From assembly GCA_038025085.1 (NCBI GenBank), contig CM076141.1, positions 12,774,001 through 12,838,000 on the forward strand: 64,000 nucleotides of DNA, written 5' to 3'. The notes below the pieces were generated by a model. The model did not search any database. It was not told the DNA's origin and saw only the letters and a list, made by a program, of their open reading frames with translations. Positions 35,782 to 46,728 of this stretch are shown here, piece after piece (positions within the stretch are counted from its first letter, which is position 1; each line of letters starts with the position of its first letter). The position numbers were made by a program, and so were the translations under genes. Source of the stretch: Tetragonia tetragonoides (taxonomy: Eukaryota; Streptophyta; Magnoliopsida; Caryophyllales; Aizoaceae).

Positions 35782-37062
35782 GATGCTCCTAAAATTCAAC
35801 CTTGGAACAAAAAAAATCCACCAAAAACCCACAAGGTATCTCAACAAAAACTGTCACAAAAACAAAACCCACAACCACTCACCTCAAAACCTTGAATGGG
35901 AATGCAATGAGAGTGTTGAGAGCACCTAAGAACACCCCTTGAAAACTTCCCCAAATTAATTTTGAATTTTCGGATTTTTGAGGGGATGGTTTTGGAGAAG
36001 TGCAAAAAATTGAGAATTTTGGGATTTTTTGTAGAGGAAAATGAGAATAGAGGCTTGGGTGAGGTAAAATGGAGCTTTTGTAGAGGAAAATGGTGAGGAG
36101 GTTGAGTTTTTGAAGGTGGATGACAATGGTGGGAAGTTGGGTTTGAAGATGAGAAGAGAGAGAAGAAGTATGAAAATTGGGGTTTTGTGGTGAGAGAAAG
36201 ATGAGTAAGTGATGAGTATTGGAAGATTTGTAGAAATTGTGAAAGAATTTGGGTGGATTTGATGAAATTATGGGTAAATGAGAATTGGGGGTTAGGGTTT
36301 GAGAAGAGAGAGAAAGGGATTTGAGTGGGAAGATGGTAGAGGTGAGTGAGAGTGAGGGGGAGCTCAAGTATGGAGGGGAAGAGGGGTGCCCGAGAGTAGC
36401 GCACGTGCGGTTTGTATCACGCACAACTTCCAGAAAAAACGGCCCTTTCGGAAAAAACGGGGTCCCCGTTTTTCTGGAGGGGGCCGTTTTTCTGGAATTT
36501 TTGGCGAGATCGCCAAAGAGCTGGCGACCCCGTTTTTCTTTGACAAAACGGGGTATGGTCGTTTTGACCCCCGTTTTTCTGCGGTGCCCCTCCAAAACGC
36601 CTCAAATACTCAATTCTCATTTCGTGGGAATCCTTCCCACATTGGTTGATCCCGAGTCGTTTATGCTGAGGCAACGACATCTCAAATACCCATTTCCACA
36701 CATGTGAACCACAAGATGACCCAACTTCACAAATCCCGAACCAACAATTCACCCAAAAATCACCATTCCCCCTCATAACATTCAAAATTCATCGATGCGG
36801 GTACCTATGCATAAAAACAACCCAAAATCCATTAAATCCAAGGAAATCAAGTGACACAAAACGCAAAATATTTTCTATATACAAAAAGAATTTTCATTTT
36901 TCATTTTCTCATGTTTTTTGTTTGTTTTCCTTGTTTTTCACCCTTTTTTTTTTCAACAAAAAGAAAGCAAAAATGAAAGAAAATAAAGCAAGTAAAAAGA
37001 TTGCTTGGGTTGACTCCCAAGAAGCACGCTCGTTTTTGGTCATGAGCTCGACCCCTTTTCAC
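35782..37062 (-). other. Athila spacer between integrase and the last ORF
   Basis: Non-coding. 36420-36600 contains the AAAAACGGGG/CCCCGTTTTT palindrome and GGGGGCCGTTTTTCTGGA text also present in both LTRs. 37004-37021 is a CTTGGG-CCCAAG hairpin just after the pol stop. The T/C-rich minus-strand frame at 35841-36595 is low-complexity and judged spurious. Confidence 0.65.
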
Positions 37063-38253
37063 TCATTTGGTTGAAGGGACCTCGGAGAGACTTAGAGTCA
37101 TCGCCTTCTCTATTGGTTCTCCGGCTAGATAAGTCTTGAGCCTTTGGCCATTGACTTTGAACGTTGTATCGTTCTCCCTATTTCGGAGCTCAACCACCCC
37201 ATATGGAAACACATTGATCACCTCAAATGGTCCCGACCACTTCGATTTCAATTTTCCCGCAAAGAGTTTCAAGCGAGAGTTGAAGAGAAGCACTAAGTCC
37301 CCAACATGGAACTCTTTGCGCAAAATATGCTTGTCATGCCATTTCTTGGTCCGCTCCTTGTAAAGCTTGGAGCTTTCATAGGCATCGAGCCTTAACTCAT
37401 CAAGCTCGTTAATTTGAGGGAGCCTCCTCTCACCGGCCGCTTTCATATCAAAATTGAGAGCCTTGATAGCCCAAAAGGCCTTGTGCTCTAGCTCAACCGG
37501 AAGGTGACATGGCTTGCCATAGACTAGGCTGAACGGGGTGGTTCCTATTGGAGTCTTGTAGGCGGTGCGGTAGGCCCAAAGAGACTCGTCGAGTTTGGAG
37601 GCCCAATCTTTCCTTGAACGAGACACCACTTTCTCGAGAATACTCTTGATCTCACGGTTAGACACCTCAACTTGACCGCTCGTTTGTGGGTGGTAGGCCA
37701 AAGAGACCCTATGGTCTACCCCATATTTCTTCAAAAGACTCTCAAAATTGCGTTCCATGAAGTGAGAGCCTCCATCACTTATCACGACTCGGGGTACTCC
37801 AAACCTTGGAAAAATCACCTTCTTGAAAATTTTTGCCACCACCCGAGCGTCATTGGTTGGAGAGGCTATGGCCTCAACCCACATGGACACATAGTCCACT
37901 GCCAACAAGATATATCGGTTGCTAGAAGATGACGGAAAAGGTCCCATAAAGTCAATCCCCCATACATCAAAGAGTTCAACTTCGAGAATGTAATTCATAG
38001 GCATCTCGTGCCTTCGTGAGATTCCACCCGTTCGTTGGCACCGATCACAAGATTTCACATGAGCGTGAACATCTTTGAACATGGAGGGCCAATAAAAACC
38101 CGCTTGCAAGATCTTGGCGGCGGTCTTGGCAACGCTTGTGTGACCGCCACAAGGGAGATCGTGGCAGTGAGAAATGATGCTTTCTATTTCGTTCTCATCG
38201 ACACATCTCCTCAAAATACCATCCGAACACCTCTTGAATAGTAGAGGGTCATC
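37063..38253 (-). pseudogene. Athila integrase part of pol, beyond the premature stop
   Basis: Same frame as the upstream gag-pol segment, separated only by TGA at 38254-38256. It begins [13 protein letters not shown], then an HHCC finger ([10 protein letters not shown] ... CDRCQR), then DDE core residues in [15 protein letters not shown] and the E of [10 protein letters not shown]. The C-terminal part has [19 protein letters not shown] and KWSGPFEV. It ends EVPSTK, then TGA at 37063-37065. This enzyme would insert element cDNA into the chromosome. Confidence 0.88.
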
Positions 38254-41200
38254 TCACAAGTAGCGTGTGGCATCATGGCGAAACTTTCGCTTGGCTCGGG
38301 AATCAAGTTCCGGAGGAATGGCTCCACAAGCATGGAAGTTGGCAAAGTCGGCATACCAAGGTGCCTTTGTGGTCAAGGCATAGAGATGGTCGTCCGGAAA
38401 TGAATCATCAATGGGAAGGTGCCTATCTTGCTCCTCCCCCAACTCATGAGTCAACCGAGAGAGATGATCAGCTACCGTATTCTCAACCCCTTTCTTGTCC
38501 TTGATCTCAATGTCAAATTCTTGAAGTAAGAGGATCCACCGAATTAAGCGAGGTTTGGCATCCTTCTTACTCAAAAGATACTTGAGAGCCGAGTGGTCGG
38601 TATGGACAATCACCTTCGATCCGACTAGATAAGGTCGGAACTTCTCTATAGCAAAGACAACCGCTAGAAGCTCTTTCTCGGTGGTGGCATAATTTACTTG
38701 AGCATCATCCATGGTTTTGCTTGCATAGTATATGGCATGAAGTTTGCCATCCTTGCGTTGACCTAGCACCGCCCCTATGGCGAAGTCACTTGCATCACTC
38801 ATGATCTCGAATGGAAGACTCCAATCGGGTGGTCGGATGATAGAAGCGATGACTAGGCCCTTCTTCAACTTATAGAATGCTTCAAGACAATCATTAGTAA
38901 AGAGACAAGGGGTGTCCTTGACAAGGAGGTGAGTTAAAGGCTTGGCAATTTTTGAAAAATCCTTGATGAACCGTCGGTAAAAACTGGCATGCCCAAGGAA
39001 ACTCCTCACCCCTTTCAGATTAGATGGGGGCGGTAATTGCTCAATGACCTCAACCTTAGCCTTGTCAACTTCCATCCCCTTACTAGACACTATATGACCC
39101 AAAACAATACCCTCTTGCACCATAAAATGGCACTTCTCCCAATTGAGGACAAGATTGACCTCTTCACACCGTTGTAGCACCTTGGCCAAGTTGACCAAAC
39201 AATCATCAAATAAGGTGCCACACACGGAGAAGTCATCCATAAACACCTCCATTATATTCTCAATGTAATTAGAAAAAATCGACATCATGCATCTTTGAAA
39301 TGTTGATGGAGCGTTACACAACCCAAATGGCATCCTTCGATATGCAAAGGTGCCATAGGGGCATGTAAATGTCGTCTTCTCTTGGTCACTTGGGTGGATA
39401 GGGATTTGGAAAAATCCCGAATATCCATCTAAGTAGCAAAATAAGGAATGCTTTGCAAGACGCTCTAGCATTTTATCAATGAAGGGGAGGGGGAAATGGT
39501 CTTTCCGGGGGGATTTGTTAAGTTTTCGGTAATCGATGCACATTCTCCACCCGGTGACAAGTCTAGTGGAGATTAACTCATCGTTATTGTTCTTAACGAC
39601 GGTCATGCCTCCCTTCTTTGGGACAACTTGCACGGGACTTACCCATTCGGAATCCGAAATTAGGTAAATGATTCCCGCGTCTAGGAGTTTGTGAACCTCC
39701 TTTCTGACCACCTCCTTCATGTTAGGATTGAGACGCCTTTGAGGCTTGATGGAGGTCTTGTGGTCATCCTCTAAGAGGATCCTATGCATGCAAAGAGAGG
39801 GGCTTATTCCCTTGAGGTCGTCAATGCTATACCCAATGGCTTTCTTATACTTTTTCAACACATCAAGCAATTTAGATCGTTCATCCTCATTAAGGTTAGC
39901 ATTGGCAATCACCGAGAATGTCTCATCCTCTCCTAATAAAGCATAAACAAGATAAGAGGGAAGGGGTTTGAGTTCGAGTTTACCCTTGCCAAGAGTCGGT
40001 TCATTGGCATCACCTTCCAAACATTCCACCTTATTCTTGGTGAGAATGGGTTTGGAAGAGTTCAAAGCAAAAGCATACTCCTTGAGGTAGGAGTTTTCTT
40101 CTTCTTCATCATCTTTCCTTGAGGCCTTAGAGGTAAGGAGTGCCTGAAGGGGATCTTTGCAAAGGTGCCTTGGTATCGTCTCATCAACAATTCCATCAAT
40201 AATATCCACCCTACAACAAGAACCTTCAAGCATAGAATATTTCATTGAATTTGTCAAGTTAAACTCTACTCTATCATCTCCTACACTCAAGGTGAGCCTT
40301 CCATTTTTCACATCTATCATAGCCCCCACCGTAGCCAAGAATGGGTGACCGAGGATGATAGGAATAATAGAGTCCTCTTGCTTATCAAGCACAACAAAAT
40401 CAACCGGAATAAAGAACTTCCCCACTCTAATTGGGACGTCTTCAAGAATCCCAACGGGGTGCTTAATGGATCTATCCGCCATTTGCAAGGTCATTGTGGT
40501 GACCTTGAGATCACCCATGTCAAGCTTTTGACAAATGGAGAGTGGCATGACACTCACACTCGCACCCAAGTCACACAAGGCTTTGTCAATTTTCAAATTC
40601 CCTATAGCACAAGGGATGGAGAAGCTACCCGGATCCTTGAGCTTAGGGGGACTCTTGTTTTGGAGGAGCGCACTACACTCCTTCGTCAAGGCAACAGTCT
40701 CAACGCCCTCCAAACTCCTCTTTTTAGACAAAATTTCTTTCAAAAATTTGGCATAAGAAGGCATTTGGGTCATGAGATCCGTAAAAGGGACATTCACTTG
40801 GAGTCTCTTCAAAACGTCCAAGAACTTGCCATATTGTAAATCAAACTTGGCCTTGACAAACCTTTGGGGGAAAGGGAGAGGGGAAATGTAGGGAAGGGGA
40901 GTGACACTCTTTTCTTTCTCAACCTCACTTTGCTTATTCTCACCCACCTTAGCCTTGCCTTTATCAACCACAATGGGTTGATCATCTTTTTCAACCTTAA
41001 CAATTTTGGGACTTTCGATAGGCATCTTTGGTCCCTCATATTGAGTGTCACTCCTTAAAGTCACCGCATTGCAATTCTCCCTTGGGTTCAATGGTTGCCC
41101 CGGGAGGGTACCTTGAGGCCTAGAGGATGAACTAGAAATTTGGGTGATTTGATTTTCCAACATCTTATGGTGACTGGCCATTTGATCAACTTTAGCGGTC

Positions 41201-41991
41201 AATTTGGTTAAGGCATCACCAAGCATTACACCATGTTGCCTAAATTCTTGATTTTGTTGCCTAAAGTCTTGATTTTGTTTTTCTTGATTAGCAAGGAATT
41301 TCTCAAACATGTTCTCCATATTAGAAACGGGGGTTGGGGGAGGTAGAAGTTGATTTAGATAAGGACGAGCTTGACTAGGCACTTGACCTTGAAAACCCGG
41401 AGAGTTAGGTCCTTGGGAAGAAGAAGAAGGAGCTTGATTCTTCCAAGAAAAGTTGGGATGGTTACGCCAACCCGGATTATAAGTGCTAGAAAAAGCATTT
41501 CCTTGGGGGCGGGGGTTATTATAGCCTTGGAAGGCGTTAACATGCTCAACATTCACCAACAATTGACATTCATTACCAACATGACCATTCTTACCACAAA
41601 CCTCACATTGAACAACATTCACATGAGCATTAGAAACACTAGCCACACAAGAAAATGATGGTGCATTCATAGTATCAACCTTAACATTCAAAGCATCCAT
41701 TTTACTATTCAATAATGTTAAAGCATCAACATCGAGTTTACCTCCCTTTTTGATAGGGGTGCGTCCTTTGTTCCACCTTTGGTTGTTCATAGCCATGTTG
41801 TCAATGAGCTTCCAAGCTTCCTCAAGTGGTTTATCCATGATGGCCCCTCCGGAGGCCGCATCCACCATGAGCCTAGAGGCGTGGTCCATTCCGTTATAAA
41901 ATATTTGGAACACAAGATTCTCATCCATGGAGTGGTGAGGGCACTCTTGGAGATACGTCTTGTATCGGCGATAAGCCACATAGAGTGATTC
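38254..41991 (-). pseudogene. Athila gag (3' part), protease, reverse transcriptase and RNase H
   Basis: Open from the edge of the solo LTR to TGA 38254-38256. Gag continues with SCPHH-like QECPHHSMDENLV, AASGG and a CCHC knuckle CEVCGKNGHVGNEC (about 41570-41611). Protease shows DLGASVSV (about 40555-40572), with DLG in place of the usual DSG/DTG. RT shows FMDDFSV (about 39229-39243). RNase H shows MSDASDFAIGAVLGQ (about 38780-38806). The final codon before the TGA is in DATRYL, where the family continues with W, so TGG to TGA is likely. The first residues belong to the same gag frame as 44724-45060 across the insertion. Confidence 0.9.
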
Positions 41992-43933
41992 TGTAACACC
42001 CCCGAATTCGCAACGATTTCCTGGGAACTATCGACGTCGTTTTGCACGACCCGACACTGCTGAACCGTTCCGAACCCGGGAGAAATGTCACTGCAACATT
42101 TATCACTAAGGAGTAAATGCTAAGTAGAAAGAAAGACTAGGCATCAAAAGGAGCTTACTAAGGAACTAAACAAACTAAACAGTTAATATCAGAGTTGTCT
42201 ATATAGTGAGCTAAAACCATTAAACCAAATTTATTACAACTTGCTTTCAAAGGGCTAAATCCAATAAAAATAATCCCACGATCTATCTTAACAGAAACAG
42301 TTCTAAAAACCGACGCCAACTCTACCTTCCAAGATGTACGTCCTCAATCAACTAAACCTGCACTTTGGTTTCCGTGACGGAAACAAAATACAAAAGAAAA
42401 GAAAAGAAACAAAAGAGAAACAAAAATCAGATAAACTGAATAAACGTCATCCGTACCCAGTAAAAACATTTTGCAAACCTTATCTGAGGTTTTAGAAGAA
42501 TCATTGAAATTCATTTGCATACGCACATAAGCATATAATCAAGCATACGCACAACGACATTCTTTCATATGCAATTCTTATTTACTGATCACACGAAATA
42601 CGACATAGACAATCCGTCTTGATTAGAGAGATGTAAGAGAGCGAATAGAACAGCGATTACCCATACTGTTCATCGAAGATACAATCACGCCATGGACTTA
42701 ATGACTCTAGTGTGCACACTACCTCTAGTACAATTACACGAGCTTAGAGGACTTAATAAATGGGGAATGATCCGTCCCAGACACACTGCAAGGTGTCCAT
42801 AAGAAACTTGGGAATCACTCATCCCTTGAACTACACCATTAGGTGCAATCCCGATTGCTCGACTACTCCTAGGGATCCATTAGGAGTCTTACTCTCATTT
42901 AATTCAATTCACATAATTGGCATTGGTTGACATAAGTGGTACTACGAGACCACGACTTACTAGTTCATTTCATGCTCTTGACAATGAATAGTAATTAACG
43001 ATGATAATGATAATTCAATACGATGAGAATTAAACATGCTTTAATTCAATAACGACGATAGTTCAATAATGATGACAAGTAATGTCTAGCACAATTTCGG
43101 CGGCACTTCGGCAGGGTAATACGATATCCAAAAATTCACAAATCACCAAAGACATTCAACGATAATATATAGGTGCTCACTAGCACTCAATAATACCCAT
43201 ACCAATTAGCATATAATTAATAGCATAATAATATTAATAATTCGCTATTCAACAATTGTCCAACAATCATCATATGGACTAATTAATTCCCAAAACATGC
43301 TAACATCAACATGCTAATTATAACTCATATTCACAACAGTAAATCATGCTTAATAACTTCATAATAACGACGCATAATTTAATCATGCTTTGCATATTAA
43401 ATTCACAATAAATTCCCAATTAGCACATAACACATCAAAATAGTTTTGATGGGGCTTTGGAAGAAGGTAGGCATGAGTTCTTACCACTACAACGCTACCA
43501 AAAGTATGTATGCTCCAACCAATTGACAATAATCACGCTTGCTCGTTAGGTCCTAATTAAAAACAATTACCGAATCAGTATTAATTAAATACGAAAATAC
43601 AAATAGTAACAAAATCTCAATGTGATATTTTTATTAAATTTCGTGATTTATTTCAACCAATATAGGCTTTGAAAATCTGAATTCCGATTCCGAATGAGTG
43701 TAGAAAAATAAAAATATTAAATCAAAAATACTGAAAATCGAATTAATAATTACGAAAAATATAAAAACGAAACCCTAATTTTAAAACTAGGTCTAGGTCA
43801 CGGGTACCGATGCATGGGACCCATAACCCGACCCATCACCACCACCACCACCCACAGGCCACCATGGCCGGTGGTGGTGGTCGCCGGAGCTCTGGCGAAG
43901 AAAGGAGAGAGGAATCGCGAAAGAGAGAAAGAG

Positions 43934-44017
<84 letters not shown>

Positions 44018-44718
44018 TTGGTCGGCGACCATGGGTCATCACCGGCGACCACCCAGGCATGTCCTGGTGGCACCGTGATGGCTCACGGTGGCGCGACAGC
44101 CGGAACAGGGGAGGGGGAGCAAAGCAGAGCAAGGGGAAGAAAGAGAGAGAAAACGCGAGAGAGAGAAGAAGAGAGAGAGAGTACCGGTGGGAGGGGGTTG
44201 CCGACGATCCTCCAGTAGTCGGGCGGCAGTGAGGAGAGAGAAAGCTCGGGTGAGAGAGGGAGAGAGAGGACGGCGAGAGGAAAGAGAGAGAGAGAGTGAA
44301 TGCTTGAGGGTTTTGGCTCAGTTTGCAAAACTGATCAACTGTCTCACATTTTCCTTATATAGGCCCTCAGTCAACCTAAGTCAAATACTACTAGGTTTAA
44401 GAATTTATTTAATAATTTTCTGAATTAAAAAGCTAATTAAAACTAATTAAAACTAATTAAAACAATATGAATAATTCTTATTCATATATAAAACATTTTA
44501 ATTAAACTCCTCAAAATTAATAAATACAATTTAGGAAAGTCCCATAATAATAATTATATTATTATGGCTTTAATTGAATAAATCGAATCCTTAAATGAAT
44601 ATACTATTTAATCTCCGAAACTATTTATAATCCATTTATAATACGATTTAATTTTCGAACTATTTATAAATCATTTATAAATCGATATAATAATTACAGA
44701 AAATATTGGAGTATCACA
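41992..44718 (+). mobile_element. Solo LTR (2.7 kb) nested in the Athila gag gene
   Basis: It begins TGTAACACCCCCGAATTCGC and ends GGAGTATCACA, so TG...CA. It is flanked by GATTC (41987-41991) and GATTT (44719-44723), a 5-bp duplication with one change. Removing it together with one flank restores the gag frame. There is no coding domain, and TGTAACACCCC starts are common in large LTRs of Tekay-like chromoviruses, so I read it as a solo LTR left by recombination. It contains the (GA)n run at 43939-44012 and several open frames that are artefacts of that run. Confidence 0.82.
43939..44012. repeat. (GA)n microsatellite
   Basis: An uninterrupted GA run of about 74 bases in the solo LTR, with further AGAGAG stretches to 44300. 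Confidence 0.95.
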
Positions 44719-45232
44719 GATTTACCATCTTCTTGATGGAAGGTGGCAATGTCATGGCGAGATGACGCCATCCAATGTGGTGGGTAGAAGTGACTCAAGA
44801 ACGCCTCCAAAAGCTCATTCCAAGTGGTGATTGAGTCGGGAGGAAGAGTATTCAACCATTGTCTTGCCCTCCCCATGAGTGAGAACGGGAACAACCTTAA
44901 CTTGATCGCATCTTGTGAAACCCCATTGATTTTAATGGTGTCACAATATTCCGTAAACATTTGGAGATGCAAGTAAGGTGGTTCGCCGTGCTCGAATTGG
45001 TTTCTCGCAATGATCCCTATTAGAGAGGGCTTGATTTCGAAGTTGTTTGCTTCCACGGTGGGCTTAGTGATGCCTCCGGAATCCCTTGAGCATTGGGTAT
45101 CGCGAACTCTCTCAAAGGTCGAGCCATCTCTTGTTGAAGGATGGAATTCCTCCTTGCGCTTCTCTTTCCCTTAGGAATAGAAACCTCAAAAGCTAAAACG
45201 TCGATGAACTTGTTCTTTTGCTTCCTAGGCAT
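44719..45232 (-). pseudogene. Athila gag, 5' part, frameshifted
   Basis: It starts at ATG 45232 (MPRKQKNKFIDV). The first frame runs through MARPLREFAIPNAQG. Near 45060-45090 the frame shifts, and downstream the capsid-like segment NNFEIKPSLIGIIARNQF, then LRLFPFSLMGRARQWLNTLP and FLSHFYPPH, is read up to the solo LTR. This is the gag domain of Athila/Tat-type elements. The mature gag packages element RNA. Confidence 0.8.
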
Positions 45233-45363
45233 GCACAATGAGAATGCCCTACAATAACAATCACAAAGACGAACAAGGTGATAACACGAGTTGATAAGAA
45301 AATAGAAAAATAGAAAATGGTCTAATCTAGTCAAATCAAAAGATTTCTAATATCTATCGCCGA

Positions 45364-45387
45364 GTCCCCGGCAACAGCGGCAAAAAG
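45364..45387 (-). other. Athila primer binding site (Asp-tRNA type)
   Basis: Minus strand TTGCCGCTGTTGCCGGGGA lies right after the 5' LTR. It matches, with about three differences, the TGGCGCCGTTGCCGGGGA site of Athila elements that pairs with aspartate tRNA. Confidence 0.75.
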
Positions 45388-45388
45388 T

Positions 45389-46728
45389 TGACACAACCGC
45401 AAGTGCACGGTGTATGTCGAAGTAATAATCAAGTTTGTACCACGGAGACTCGTTGATAAAGTACTAAATATAAATTATCGACTATCTAGACCGATTAATT
45501 GAATTGATTGGATTGACTAACCTAAATAAACTAATTAATTAAAACTTAACAAGGGTATGAAACAATAATAAAGGTAATTCTAGGATAGGAATCACCACTA
45601 ATCCTGCTCATTAATCATTGATTAACCCCAAACAACCCCCAAGCTTATTAACAAACCACTTGACAATTAGCAAAGGTATCACAAACACCTTCTTTCGAAG
45701 GGGAGTAATTTTTACCCAAACACAATCCAAAAGACCTATTTCTAGGATCCTAATTAGGCATGGGTTATATTAAACTAAGCTAATTAAATGGTCACAAGAG
45801 AAGTAATTCACTTTCGTGGTATTAACTCTCTTGCATCAATAATCAAACAACCACTATCATCAAACACATTTCCATGCTTAACAATAGGTACAAATAAGAT
45901 AAAATGTGGATCAAGCAATTTATCAAACACTTGGTGAGCACATGCTTAACATTGATAGAAATTTGGAATTAAACTTGGGGAAGGGGCAAACCAACAATCA
46001 AGAGCATGGATTAGGGCTACCTAATCCTAGAACTAATTAAACTGCTCACTAATCATGGGTTTAAGCAAAATAAACATCATAATAACAAAACCCATTAACA
46101 TTCAAGAACAAAGCTTCAAACTTGCAATATTGATAGAAGAGAGAGAGAGAGGAGTGAGAAAACTTACAACCAAAATGTTAAGGATTAAAGAGTTGATTAA
46201 CACTAATTACCAAAGTTTATCACTTTCTAAGAATACTAAGCTCACTATTTGAGAGAACTATCAAGAACCCTAAGTAAAATACGGCTAAAATGAGATGATC
46301 CCGAAAAAATGAGAAAAGAAGCTATTTATAGGCGGAGAAGCTCGGGACCAAAAAGCCCCAGAAAAACGCCCCTCTCAGGAAAAACGGGGTCCCCGTTTTT
46401 CTGGAGGGGGCCCTTTTTTTGGAAATTTGGCCGCGGGCCAAAACAGGCTGGGGGGTCCTTTTCTGGAGAAAACGCCCCTCCAGTCTGTTTTCTTCAACTT
46501 GCTTGTGTCTTCGCTTGATTCGATCTCCTTGCGGCTTCTACTTTCAGGTCCTCGCTCCGGGGTTCTCGGGTACACCTATAAAATGCTCAAAAAACCACAA
46601 AGACCAAGGAAACGTAATCTAGAAATAGAAAATAAAACTAATCTATCAAAAACGCAAACTAAAGTGACAAAAGCTAACTAAAACTAAGGAAAAAGTACCC
46701 TAAAATATGCACGATTACATGTGCATCA
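45389..46728 (-). repeat. 5' LTR of the Athila element
   Basis: 1,340 bp, closely similar to 31076-32409. At 46379-46403 it holds the perfect palindrome AAAAACGGGG-T-CCCCGTTTTT; the other LTR has one mismatch in it. Confidence 0.92.

Larger units (their letters stand above)
31076..46728 (-). mobile_element. Complete Athila-type LTR retrotransposon inside the tandem array
   Basis: 15,653 bp including a nested 2.7-kb solo LTR. The LTRs start TGATGCACATG and end TTGTGTCA on the minus strand. They are flanked by a perfect ATTAT duplication at 31071-31075 and 46729-46733. Order on the minus strand: 5' LTR, Asp-type primer site, gag, protease, RT, RNase H, integrase, long spacer, a further ORF, spacer, polypurine tract, 3' LTR. 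This layout, with an extra ORF after integrase, is that of Athila. Gag has a frameshift, pol a TGA, and the last ORF a frameshift, so this copy is not autonomous. Confidence 0.93.

Noticed and set aside
35841..36595. Long Ser/Pro/His-rich minus-strand frames
   Set aside because: Low-complexity CT-rich spacer of the Athila element; two overlapping frames are both open, as expected from composition.
43793..44423. Frames with (SL)n, (RE)n and (ER)n peptides
   Set aside because: Direct products of the (GA)n run in the solo LTR; every frame of a dinucleotide repeat without stops stays open.
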